Below are positions 37,526 to 45,710 of a DNA stretch of 64,000 nucleotides, in pieces. The stretch is from the NCBI GenBank assembly GCA_030425385.1, contig JAUIAH010000002.1, forward strand, positions 124,001 to 188,000. The letters run 5' to 3'. Numbering within the stretch: position 1 is the stretch's first letter; each line of letters starts with the position of its first letter. This DNA is from Verrucomicrobiia bacterium. Lineage in GTDB: Bacteria > Verrucomicrobiota > Verrucomicrobiia > Verrucomicrobiales > DEV007. Under the pieces are notes generated by a model that saw nothing but the letters and a program-made list of their open reading frames with translations, was not told where the DNA came from and ran no database searches. The position numbers and the translations under genes were made by a program.

Positions 37526-40023
37526 CTCAGCGTGACAAAGTCGTTGTGATTGATCAAGGTCCAAACGAGCTGCGCGCGGGCGTCGAGGATCGAATTCCCA
37601 ACGCCTTTCCAGGCTTGGAGCGCCGCAAGGCTCCGAGCCCTGTCATCGCCGCTCACGGCAAGCCCTAACAACTGAAGAAACGCCACGCTCACAAATTCAT
37701 CATCCGAACAAGCTCCTCCACCCAGTTGACCCACGATTGCGGGAAGCGCCTCCTCTACCAGACGGCTATTTGAAAGCGCAAGCGCTTGCTGAGGCACGAT
37801 ACTCTGCTCTCTTTGATAACATTCTTTCACGGCCGCCTCATCAAACAATGTTAGAAACGCATTGCGATCATTGTTGGAGTGGAAGAAATAGAGACTTCGG
37901 CGATGAGAGTCATCCTGCGCTGCCCCAGGCACAGAAGGGCCACCCATCTGGTTATCGAGCGTCCCTGCCAAGGCAAGAACGGCGTCGCGCACCACCTGCG
38001 ATTCCAAGCGTATCGGTTCGCGACGCCACCATAGGGCATTGTCAGGATCACGCGCCAAAGCAACCTCTGCCCCGAGTGAAGACGACGCTCTTCGATAGGC
38101 TTCCGATTGCATGAGTAGGCGATGCATCGGCTTCATGTGCCAATCTCTGGCAATCAATTCCGCCGCTAACCAATCGATCAATTTCCGTTGCACCGGCTCA
38201 GGCTCCTTGCGACCGAAGTCGAAGACACTGCGCACGAGCGGCTTGCCAAAGTGCCTGGTCCAAAGGTGATTCACCGCCACCCGAGCCGTGAGTGGGTTTC
38301 GCGCATCGGTGATCCACGCTGCCAGGGCACGCCGTCTCCCCGTGCTCGTGGAAGGAAAGCCCAAGGCAGGATCGTCCTTGGTCGAATCGAGGAAACGCGT
38401 GGCCACCCACTGAGCCCCTTTGAACGGCGTGAAGCTTTCCGCATCATCCACGGGCTTCACCAGCGCTTTCTTGGCTTCAGTCACTGCTTCTCGCGCTTTC
38501 GCCTGTTTGTCAGCATCCTCTCCGGCAACTCTAAGCGCCTCCTCGGCACGCGCGACCGCCAAGCGACGCTCGGCGACGATGGCTTCCCGACGCTCGGCAA
38601 TCGCGTCGCCCTTCCAAGCGGCTCTCGTAGCCACCACACGCGCCTGAACGCTTTCCCATTCCAACTGTCGTATGCGATTGTCAGGATTCTCTTCCAGGGC
38701 TTGTCTTGCCGCTCGCTCGTGCGCGCGCAACACCCAGGGACGTCGCACTGGTTGCCAAGCAGCCGTCGGTAGCGAGACCGGCTCAATGGCAAGATCATCA
38801 AAGGCGAGAAGCTCAGGCACTCCAGGCACCATCACTTCCGAGGTATCGGGCTGGCTTTCCTCACCGCGGATGAAGCGGTAGGTTGCTTCATCTAACAAGG
38901 CATCAAAGACGCGCGGCACCCCCGCTTGTGAAAGATCAGTCTCTCCCGGCGGCAAGTCTTGACGCACATGATAGGGCTCAAAGAAGGCTCGCAAACGGAA
39001 ATAGTCCCGCTGGTCAATGGGATCGTATTTGTGATCATGACACTTGGCGCAATTCATGGTGATCCCAAGGAAACCCTTGCTCACGTGTTCGACCACCTCA
39101 TCCATCCATTGCGTGCGATTGAAGAGGAAGAAATTGCGTGCGAGGAATCCCGTGGCGCGAAGCTTGGAGAGATCCTCCGGATAGAGCTCATCAGCTGCGA
39201 GCATGAGACGGATCATCTCATCGTAGGGGAGGTCTGCATTGAGAGATTCCACGATCCAGTCGCGCCAATGCCAGAGCCGCTCTTGACTATTGCGGCGCTG
39301 TTCTCCCAGTCCCCACCAATCACTGTAGCGCCAGATATCCATCCAATGCCGCGCCCACCGCTCACCGTGACGGGGATCATCCAACAGTTGATCGACCAGG
39401 CGCTCGTAGCGCTGCGGTGACCACTCGCCTAACCATGCTCCCCAATCGCTCTCTTTCGGTGGCAACCCTATCAAATCCAGAAAGGCTCGCCGAATCAGCG
39501 TTTCTGGCGAGGCCTCCCCTGCGGGCGCGAGCCCTTGTGATCGCCATTGCTCCTCCAGAAAGGCATCAATGGGATGGCTGGCCGCAGAGCCTTCCGGCAA
39601 CGGAGGGCGCACAATGGGTTGGTAAGCCCAGTGGGCCTCAGGAGGCGCTTCCGGCAATTCATCCAGGGGTGCCGGAGCACCCTCCACAAGCCAGGCTTCC
39701 AAAAGCCCTAACATCGCCGTATCCAAAGCTTCGCCTTCGTGAGGTGGCGGCATCCGCTCTTCGGGATCGGCGGCGGCGGTGCGCTGAAGGAGCACACTCT
39801 CTTTCGGGTGCTGCCGATTGATCACCTGACCGGCATGCATGGCCGCAACCGTATCCAGACGCAGATCCCCCTTCTGCTTGAGGGCCCCATGACAGGCGTA
39901 GCAACGCTCGCGGAAGAGCGGCTTCAGGGTCTCTTCATAACCGCCACCCAGCACCACTCCCTGCCAGAGGAGTAGTGCTAGTGCCATCCATCCGGGACGC
40001 GTTTGCCAAGAGATTGCCGTCAT
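37522..40023 (-). CDS. Exported PSCyt1-DUF1549-DUF1553 protein (second copy)
   Basis: An 833-residue protein with a signal peptide ([16 protein letters not shown]), then a planctomycete cytochrome c-like domain with C-x2-C-H ([17 protein letters not shown]). DUF1549 follows, with another C-x2-C-H-like motif in [14 protein letters not shown] coiled, Ala/Glu-rich insert comes next (about residues 430-530), then DUF1553 ([37 protein letters not shown]). Unlike the first module it lacks Ig-like domains. Haem binding is expected from the motifs. It is the first gene of the unit with DUF1501. Confidence 0.93.
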   Translation of the reverse strand: MTAISWQTRPGWMALALLLWQGVVLGGGYEETLKPLFRERCYACHGALKQKGDLRLDTVAAMHAGQVINRQHPKESVLLQRTAAADPEERMPPPHEGEALDTAMLGLLEAWLVEGAPAPLDELPEAPPEAHWAYQPIVRPPLPEGSAASHPIDAFLEEQWRSQGLAPAGEASPETLIRRAFLDLIGLPPKESDWGAWLGEWSPQRYERLVDQLLDDPRHGERWARHWMDIWRYSDWWGLGEQRRNSQERLWHWRDWIVESLNADLPYDEMIRLMLAADELYPEDLSKLRATGFLARNFFLFNRTQWMDEVVEHVSKGFLGITMNCAKCHDHKYDPIDQRDYFRLRAFFEPYHVRQDLPPGETDLSQAGVPRVFDALLDEATYRFIRGEESQPDTSEVMVPGVPELLAFDDLAIEPVSLPTAAWQPVRRPWVLRAHERAARQALEENPDNRIRQLEWESVQARVVATRAAWKGDAIAERREAIVAERRLAVARAEEALRVAGEDADKQAKAREAVTEAKKALVKPVDDAESFTPFKGAQWVATRFLDSTKDDPALGFPSTSTGRRRALAAWITDARNPLTARVAVNHLWTRHFGKPLVRSVFDFGRKEPEPVQRKLIDWLAAELIARDWHMKPMHRLLMQSEAYRRASSSLGAEVALARDPDNALWWRREPIRLESQVVRDAVLALAGTLDNQMGGPSVPGAAQDDSHRRSLYFFHSNNDRNAFLTLFDEAAVKECYQREQSIVPQQALALSNSRLVEEALPAIVGQLGGGACSDDEFVSVAFLQLLGLAVSGDDRARSLAALQAWKGVGNSILDARAQLVWTLINHNDFVTLR

Positions 40024-40078
40024 GCACTCGGGACGAAACTACGCCTTTCTCAGGATGGTGTCGAGCCACGGGATTTCC

Positions 40079-40107
40079 TTGTTTCGAGACCAGATTTCGG
40101 GTATCTT
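40079..40107 (+). promoter_or_regulatory. Sigma70-like promoter of the small Trp-rich ORF
   Basis: TTGTTT, a 17-base spacer and TATCTT are followed by nine bases and the ATG at 40117. The spacing matches the leaderless-type promoters elsewhere in the window. Confidence 0.5.
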
Positions 40108-40116
40108 CTAGGCGCG

Positions 40117-40266
40117 ATGGTTCAAACCCCTTCAGACAAGTACGATCGCATCGTCTGGCATTGGTATTGCCCGTGCAAGGATTGGAAAGAAATGCGTTTC
40201 CATCTGCGCGGCATCTTGCGTGAATTCCGCCCGCGTGGGCTCTGGCAACGCAGGCCGAAGCGCTAG
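40117..40266 (+). CDS. Small Trp/Arg-rich basic protein (49 residues)
   Basis: The ATG at 40117 opens a 49-residue basic protein with three Trp in the middle, a CPC pair (HWYCPCKDWKEMRF) and a basic C-terminus ending RRPKR. The reading frame is also open upstream, inside the divergent DUF1553 leader. The tight promoter at 40079-40107 favours the short form. I do not recognise a family. Cys-x-Cys plus His could bind a metal, and the positive charge could bind nucleic acid; both are speculation. Confidence 0.5.
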   Translation: MVQTPSDKYDRIVWHWYCPCKDWKEMRFHLRGILREFRPRGLWQRRPKR

Positions 40267-40562
40267 ACGATCCGATTTCTCATCAACCAGCCCTTCTGAT
40301 TGCGAATCTCTCTTGCAGAATCACTGGTCTGCGGTGAGCCAGCGATGACAGCAATAGCCTACGTCCTCACGCGATCCGGCGTCCAAGCCCAGGCGAGAGT
40401 CAGGTCGATGATCTGGATGAGACCCCTTGGCAGAATAGGCACTTGCCAAACTTGAAAAGGTTGTGCTGAAATCCGTGGCAAATTTCCATTTGCCGACTAT
40501 AGAACCGCGGAAATCCACCTCAAATTTAAGAAGCTGATCGAGAAGGAGCATCACCTAGCGTT
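40267..40562. other. 296-bp intergenic region upstream of the TPR gene
   Basis: No convincing gene. It contains a near-repeat of GAAATCCxxxxCAAATTT at 40469-40486 and 40510-40527 and a small palindrome GGCAAAT-TTCC-ATTTGCC (40477-40494). AAGGAG lies 14 bases before the TPR start, further than usual. It probably holds the control region of the TPR gene. Confidence 0.4.
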
Positions 40563-41945
40563 ATGACAGAAAACGAATTGCCGTCCAACCTGAAGGGCCT
40601 TTGGGACAAAGCTAAGAAATCGCTGCAAATGAAGAACTACGACTATGTCGAGCAGCTTCTGAGCCCCATTGTGAAAGAGTGTCCCGAGTTCCTCGATGCT
40701 CGCAAGGCGCTCCGCAAAGCCCAGCTCACGGTGGCTACTGGCAAGAAGAAGAGTCTCCTCGGCGGCGCAGGCGCCATGAAGGCCGGGATGAAGATCAAAC
40801 CCCTCATCCAATCAGATCCCAAAGCCGCCATGGCTGCGCTGGAGGATGAGCTTTCCAAAGATCCTGGCAGCAAGGGCCTGAACGAACTCCTCTACGAGGC
40901 CGCCATGGCCGCGCAATTGCCTCAAGTGGGTCTCCTGGCCCTGGATTCCGTCAAGCAAGCCAACCCCAAGGATACTGGCGTCCTTGTGAAGATCGCCAAG
41001 CACCACGAGAGCCAGAAGGATTGGCAAGCAGCCCTCGATGCGTGGAATGCAGTCACCGCTCTTGATCCCGCGAACTTGGAAGCGGTGAACGGCAGCATGA
41101 AAGCCGCCACCAACAAGTCCATGGCGGACAACGAATTGGAGAAAGGCGGCAAGAAGCGCGATGAGGACGAAGCGAAAGATCTAGAACTCTTGGACAAGGA
41201 GGTCGCCACGCTGACGCCCGATCAGCGCGAGCGTCTCTTGGAGCGCCTTCTCGCCGACTACGCCGAGAACAACGAGAACATCATCGTGGTGAAGAAGATC
41301 GCCAACGTCTATGAGCACGGCAACGATCTCGAATCCGCCCTCTCCTACTACGAGTGGGCGCTGCACCTGTCTCCTGGAGACAGCGCCATGCAGACGAAGA
41401 TCACCAGCTTGAAGGACAAGCAACGCGACAGTGAATTTGCCCAAATGGAGAAAGAGCTGGCCGAGAATCCAGATGCGCCCGACGCCGCCGAGAAGCGGGC
41501 GCGCCTGGAAGAGCTCAAGAAAGAGCGTCTCCTCCAGAAGGTTGCTTTCTTTAAGAACGAGGTGGAGCGCAATCCTACCGATCCCCAGCTCCGCTATTCC
41601 CTCGCCGAGTATCTCTTCTCCACGGACCAAGCGACTGAGGCCATCCCCGAATTGCAGCGTGCCAAGAGCAATCCGCATGTGCGGATCAAAGCGCTGCTCC
41701 TTCTCGGGAAATGTTTCTCCAAGAAGAACATGGTGGACCTGGCGATCAATCAGCTGCAGGAAGCCGAGAAAGAGCTCACCGGCATGGATGATACCAAGAA
41801 AGAGGTCGTCTATGAGCGTGCGCTGCTGCACGAACGCCGCGAGGAGAAGGACGAGTATCTCACCGCCCTCAAGCAGATCTACGAAGTGGACTACGGCTAC
41901 CGCGATGTGGCTCAGCGAGTCGAATCCTCCTACGGCGAAGGTTGA
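40563..41945 (+). CDS. Cytosolic tetratricopeptide-repeat protein
   Basis: A 460-residue, strongly charged (Lys/Glu-rich) all-helical protein with several TPR-like hairpins, for example ALDAWNAVTALDPANLEAV, ALSYYEWALHLSPGDSAM and AIPELQRAKSNPHVRIKALLLLGKCF. A coiled-coil-prone stretch lies around residues 285-330. There is no signal peptide or TM segment, so it is probably a cytoplasmic scaffold; the partner is unknown. Codon use is strongly biased to a few GC-ending codons and no TTA codon was noticed, which suggests high expression. A clear terminator follows. Confidence 0.9.
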   Translation: MTENELPSNLKGLWDKAKKSLQMKNYDYVEQLLSPIVKECPEFLDARKALRKAQLTVATGKKKSLLGGAGAMKAGMKIKPLIQSDPKAAMAALEDELSKDPGSKGLNELLYEAAMAAQLPQVGLLALDSVKQANPKDTGVLVKIAKHHESQKDWQAALDAWNAVTALDPANLEAVNGSMKAATNKSMADNELEKGGKKRDEDEAKDLELLDKEVATLTPDQRERLLERLLADYAENNENIIVVKKIANVYEHGNDLESALSYYEWALHLSPGDSAMQTKITSLKDKQRDSEFAQMEKELAENPDAPDAAEKRARLEELKKERLLQKVAFFKNEVERNPTDPQLRYSLAEYLFSTDQATEAIPELQRAKSNPHVRIKALLLLGKCFSKKNMVDLAINQLQEAEKELTGMDDTKKEVVYERALLHERREEKDEYLTALKQIYEVDYGYRDVAQRVESSYGEG

Positions 41946-41976
41946 TCCTGCACGACCACTAACACTTTTGATGAAT

Positions 41977-42010
41977 GCCGCCATCTTGGAAACAGGATGG
42001 CGGCTTCTTT
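41977..42010 (+). terminator. Rho-independent terminator after the TPR gene
   Basis: GCCGCCATC (41977-41985) pairs with GATGGCGGC (41996-42004) around a 10-base loop and is followed by TTCTTT. It lies between the TPR stop and bioB. Confidence 0.75.
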
Positions 42011-42029
42011 ATCCTAGCATCCGTCTATC

Positions 42030-43019
42030 ATGAACCTCACTGAACTCGAGTCCCTTTCCCAGCGGCCTTTCTTTGAATTGCTCCAACAAGCTCGCGCCGT
42101 CCACGAAGCGCATTGGCCCAAGCAAGAAGTCCAGCTGTGCACCTTGCTCAGCATCAAGACGGGTGGTTGCAGCGAAGACTGTTCTTACTGCGCTCAAAGC
42201 GCGCGCTACAGCACGGGCGTGGACGCCGAACGCCTCCTGAGCAAAGAAGCCGTGCTGACCAATGCGCGCGCCGCCAAAGCCAATGGCTCCACACGCTTCT
42301 GCATGGGAGCCGCCTGGAAAGGGGTGCGGAAAGGTACGAAACGCTTTGACGACGTTCTCGATATCATCCGCGGCGTCAGTGAACTCGACATGGAAGTCTG
42401 TGTCACGCTGGGAGAACTCGGCGCGGAAGAGGCGCAGCAACTGCGCGACGCCGGCGTGACCGCCTACAACCATAACATCGACACCTCTCCCGAACACTAC
42501 CCTAACATCGTCAGCACGCATACATTCGACGATCGGCTCAACACGTTAAAGCATGTCCAGGACGCTGGCATGGCCGTGTGCTGCGGCGGCATCCTCGGGC
42601 TCGGCGAACAAGCGGGCGATCGTCTACGCATGTTAGAAATTCTTTCCAATCTCTCCCCTCACCCCGAGAGTGTGCCTATCAATGTCCTCATGCCCATGCC
42701 AGGCACGCCTTTGGCTGACGCCGATCCTGTCGACAGCTTCGATGTCGTCCGCATGATCGCTCTCGCACGCATCGCGATGCCTCGCGCCAAGGTACGCCTC
42801 TCCGCCGGACGCACGGAAATGAGCAAGGAAGCGCAAGCGCTCGCATTCTTCGCCGGAGCCAATTCCATCTTCTACGGCGAGAAACTCCTTACCGCAGAGA
42901 ACCCATCGGTGCAACGCGATCTGGCTCTGTTAGAGAAATTAGATCTCACCCCCCAAGCACCGTTCACGGATGTTCCCCCACCCTGCCGACAAGCCGAACT
43001 AGCAGAGGCACTCACCTAG
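42030..43019 (+). CDS. bioB: Biotin synthase
   Basis: A radical-SAM enzyme that inserts sulfur into dethiobiotin. The [4Fe-4S] motif C47-x3-C51-x2-C54 (CSEDCSYC) is present, along with YNHNIDTSPEHYPNI, CCGGILGLGE and the C-terminal RLSAGRTEM with the arginine ligand of the [2Fe-2S] cluster. The 329-residue length is standard. No other bio gene is adjacent; birA is about 21 kb away. Its TAG stop overlaps the stop of the convergent HAD gene in a shared CTAG. Confidence 0.97.
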   Translation: MNLTELESLSQRPFFELLQQARAVHEAHWPKQEVQLCTLLSIKTGGCSEDCSYCAQSARYSTGVDAERLLSKEAVLTNARAAKANGSTRFCMGAAWKGVRKGTKRFDDVLDIIRGVSELDMEVCVTLGELGAEEAQQLRDAGVTAYNHNIDTSPEHYPNIVSTHTFDDRLNTLKHVQDAGMAVCCGGILGLGEQAGDRLRMLEILSNLSPHPESVPINVLMPMPGTPLADADPVDSFDVVRMIALARIAMPRAKVRLSAGRTEMSKEAQALAFFAGANSIFYGEKLLTAENPSVQRDLALLEKLDLTPQAPFTDVPPPCRQAELAEALT

Positions 43020-43558
43020 CCTGTGAAGAGCGTTCTGATCACCGTCGCAAGTTCATCTACTGTCCTTGCTTCATGATCACTCGACACGGTGACGGCCTTC
43101 TCGCCCACGACGCGAATGGTTCCCGTCCCTGCCGCTTTTCCCGCACGCATGTCGTTGTCGTGATCCCCAATCATCCATGATTGGGCCAGCGTGATCCCAA
43201 GGTCCGACGCGGCTTCATGGAGCATCTGAGGACTTGGCTTCCGCCGATGGTCGACTTCAGCAAGCCCCGTAGCGGCGTAGATGCGGTCGAATGCGGCGCC
43301 GTGCTCAGCAAGTTCCGCTTGCATGGCCCGATGCAACTCCGCCAAGTCCTCCGCGCTCATGAGCCCCTTCCCCACTCCCTGCTGATTCGTGATCAGCACC
43401 ATGAGATATCCCGCCGCCTTCACCTCAGCTAGCAGCGCGGGCATGCCCTCAATGAAATGGAAGTCTTCCCAACGCCGGAGATAACGCATGGCTGGGGGTG
43501 GCGGCTGATTGACCACGCCATCGCGGTCGAAGAAGAAGGCTGGACGATACGGTTTCAT
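43016..43558 (-). CDS. HAD-superfamily phosphatase, GmhB/histidinol-phosphatase-like
   Basis: A 180-residue HAD subclass III phosphatase: motif I is FFDRDGVVN, motif II LITNQQGVGKG, motif III RRKPSPQMLHEA and motif IV MIGDHDNDMRAGKAAG. This layout is that of D-glycero-D-manno-heptose-1,7-bisphosphate 7-phosphatase. The zinc-binding loop, which in GmhB carries several cysteines before the RKP motif, reads GLAEVDHRRKP here without cysteine. The substrate is therefore uncertain. The ATG overlaps the ribD stop (ATGA), so it is translationally coupled to riboflavin synthesis; it might be the missing riboflavin-pathway phosphatase, which is speculation. Confidence 0.88.
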   Translation of the reverse strand: MKPYRPAFFFDRDGVVNQPPPPAMRYLRRWEDFHFIEGMPALLAEVKAAGYLMVLITNQQGVGKGLMSAEDLAELHRAMQAELAEHGAAFDRIYAATGLAEVDHRRKPSPQMLHEAASDLGITLAQSWMIGDHDNDMRAGKAAGTGTIRVVGEKAVTVSSDHEARTVDELATVIRTLFTG

Positions 43559-44616
43559 GATGGAGCATATTGAAGTCTTCCCACGATCCTGACATCATCG
43601 CCTAGCCGCGTGACCTGCGGGTTCTCCAACTGGACGTCAATTCCCAACGCTTCAACAAGGAAGCGCTCCGATGTTCCAGACAATCGCGGAGCCACGTAGA
43701 GGTGCAATTCATCCACAGCTCGAGCACGTAGCGCTTCTGTGAGGGTTTTCCCACCTCCTTCTATCAGAATACTCGAAATCCCAGCGCACGTTGCACTCTC
43801 CAACCACTCTGGCCAGGAGGCATTCTCAATGATAGTGGTGTGCGCGGCCAAGGCATCGGTGAAGACTCTGGCATCTTTCGGCAGCGTGCCTGAACGCGTG
43901 AGAATCATCCGTTTCAGCGGTGGCTTGATTCCAGGCGTCCAAGGATGGCGCACGGTGAGGGAGGGATCATCCTGCCGAATGGTCTCGGCTCCTACCAAGA
44001 TCGCATCTACCAAGATACGCAGGTGCTGCGCATCGCGTCGAGAACTTGCCGAGGTGAGCCAGTTCGATTCGCCTGGAGGCCGCGTGAGGCATCCGTCCAC
44101 ACTGATGCCGGCCTTAGCGATGATGTAAGGACGTTGATACTCGATCCAATGGCGAAAGATCCGGATCAGATGATCGGCCTCGGCTTGGCGAACGCCACTC
44201 ACCACCTCGATCCCCGCTTCCTGGAGGATGGTCACTCCCCGCCCAGCATGCGCGGGATTCGGATCGACCGATCCCACGACGACGCGCGCGATCCCATGAT
44301 CGATGATGGCCTGACAACAAGGCGGCGTGCGCCCATGAGTCGAGCACGGTTCCAGAGTGACATAGAGAGTGGCGCCTCTCACCTCATGATCACGAGAGGC
44401 TGCCGCAAGCGCCCTCACTTCCGCATGCGGGCCGCCCGGTGGCGCCGTGTGACCAGCTCCCATCCTGACGGAATCCTTGACGATGACGGCCCCCACGCAG
44501 GGGTTGGGCGAGGTCGTCCCTATCCCGCGCTGGGCAGTCGCCAAGGCGCGCGCCATCCAATAGGCATCTTCTGCATCTCCGGGAGGACCGGCATACTGTT
44601 GCGTGATTTCCGACAT
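43555..44616 (-). CDS. ribD: Bifunctional riboflavin biosynthesis deaminase/reductase
   Basis: It catalyses the second and third steps of riboflavin synthesis. The N-terminal deaminase has the zinc motif in PHAEVRAL and the paired cysteines in LEPCSTHGRTPPCCQAI. The C-terminal reductase domain begins after IIAKAGISVDGCLT and includes SSILIEGGGKTLTEAL. At 353 residues it is full length. It is first in an operon with the HAD phosphatase, and its promoter lies just before the ATG. No other rib gene and no FMN riboswitch are visible. Confidence 0.95.
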   Translation of the reverse strand: MSEITQQYAGPPGDAEDAYWMARALATAQRGIGTTSPNPCVGAVIVKDSVRMGAGHTAPPGGPHAEVRALAAASRDHEVRGATLYVTLEPCSTHGRTPPCCQAIIDHGIARVVVGSVDPNPAHAGRGVTILQEAGIEVVSGVRQAEADHLIRIFRHWIEYQRPYIIAKAGISVDGCLTRPPGESNWLTSASSRRDAQHLRILVDAILVGAETIRQDDPSLTVRHPWTPGIKPPLKRMILTRSGTLPKDARVFTDALAAHTTIIENASWPEWLESATCAGISSILIEGGGKTLTEALRARAVDELHLYVAPRLSGTSERFLVEALGIDVQLENPQVTRLGDDVRIVGRLQYAPS

Positions 44617-44624
44617 TCGCAGGC

Positions 44625-44652
44625 ATCTTAGACTTGATTATCTAGTTGTCAC
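44625..44652 (-). promoter_or_regulatory. Sigma70-like promoter of the ribD operon
   Basis: On the minus strand GTGACA, a 16-base spacer and TAAGAT are followed by eight bases and the ATG at 44616. Confidence 0.4.
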
Positions 44653-44678
44653 GGCGACTCGCCCGGAGACATTTCAGG

Positions 44679-45680
44679 ATGCGGTTTGAAGCCAAGGACA
44701 AGGCGCAACTTTACCACGAGCTGACCAAGTTGTTGCAGGCGGGTTTCTCCATGGAGAAATCGTTGGAAACGTTAGACCACCACCCTCTCTCGGATGGCAG
44801 TCTGCATGTCGTCCGGTCCGTGGCACAGCATCTACGCGAGGGCACCTCCATCCGCGATGCTTTCCAGAATATCGACGACATCGCCTTGACAGGAGTCGAA
44901 GAGAATCTGATCGAAGCGGGAGAACGTGGAGGCTTGTTAGAAGATGTGTTTCGACATCTGGCAGACTATTACGAGCGGGTCCACGAAGCACGGCGGGCCG
45001 TCATTCGCAGCCTTGTTTATCCAGCCGTTCTTCTCCATGTGGCCGCCTTCCTCCCTGCCCTCCCCAAACTCGTTCGTGGTGATGGAGCCAGCGCCCTGTG
45101 GTCTTCCCTTGGACTCCTCGCCATCTTCTATGTGATCGCTGCGTGCGTGATCGCTGGCTATCTCTTTCTCCAACGACAGTCCACAACGAGCACTGGTATC
45201 GATCGCTTTCTCTCCAAGATCCCCATTCTTGGGAAGCTGCGACGCATGCTCGCCATGGAGCGCTTCGCTGAGGTGTGCCGGATCTATCTCCTCAGCGCCT
45301 TCAAGCCATCGGAAGCGGTCGCCGCCGCGGGACGCGCCTCACAAAGTGGTCATTTGAGAGAGCAGTCTGCAAGTGTCAGCCAAGACCTTGCGTCAGGGCA
45401 AGCCATGGGGCCCGCACTCCTCGCTCGGCGAGCATTTCCCAGAGATTTCGCCGCCGGGATGTCGACCGCGGAAGAATCAGGCACCCTTGACCAGGAACTG
45501 CAACGCTGGGCCAATCTGTATGCCTCGCGGGTTCGCGAGAGCTTTGCCCAGGTCGAGGTTTGGCTCCCGAAAGCCGTCTTTCTCATCATCGGACTCTTCG
45601 TGGCCTGGCAGATCGTCCAGGTCTACTTCGGCTATTTGAATGTCTACGATCAATTGATGGAGGACTTGGCAGGCCATTGA
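44679..45680 (+). CDS. Orphan type II secretion/type IV pilus inner-membrane protein (GspF/PilC family)
   Basis: A 333-residue GspF-like platform protein with the family's repeated helical domain (LYHELTKLLQAGFSMEKSLETL in the first half, RFAEVCRIYLLSAFKPSEAV in the second). About three TM helices are visible, including the C-terminal AVFLIIGLFVAWQIVQVYF. It is separate from the main pilus locus and shorter than the PilC there (418 residues), so it may serve another pseudopilus or secretion machine. The ATG at 44679 is preferred over a TTG at 44646. guaA follows 30 bp downstream. Confidence 0.88.
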   Translation: MRFEAKDKAQLYHELTKLLQAGFSMEKSLETLDHHPLSDGSLHVVRSVAQHLREGTSIRDAFQNIDDIALTGVEENLIEAGERGGLLEDVFRHLADYYERVHEARRAVIRSLVYPAVLLHVAAFLPALPKLVRGDGASALWSSLGLLAIFYVIAACVIAGYLFLQRQSTTSTGIDRFLSKIPILGKLRRMLAMERFAEVCRIYLLSAFKPSEAVAAAGRASQSGHLREQSASVSQDLASGQAMGPALLARRAFPRDFAAGMSTAEESGTLDQELQRWANLYASRVRESFAQVEVWLPKAVFLIIGLFVAWQIVQVYFGYLNVYDQLMEDLAGH

Positions 45681-45710
45681 CACCTTCTTTGTCTTCGGGC
45701 AAAGGGAATC

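Noticed and set aside
40321-40554. 77-residue minus-strand frame in the TPR upstream region
   Set aside because: No promoter or ribosome binding site and no recognisable composition; the region is better explained as regulatory.
41181-41984. 267-residue minus-strand frame opposite the TPR gene
   Set aside because: Leu/Gly-rich mirror of the TPR gene's GC-biased codons; also crosses the terminator region.
45677-45705. Perfect TTGACA before guaA as a promoter
   Set aside because: The hexamer 17 bases downstream is CAAAGG, not a plausible -10; guaA instead has a good ribosome binding site and may be co-transcribed with the GspF-like gene.
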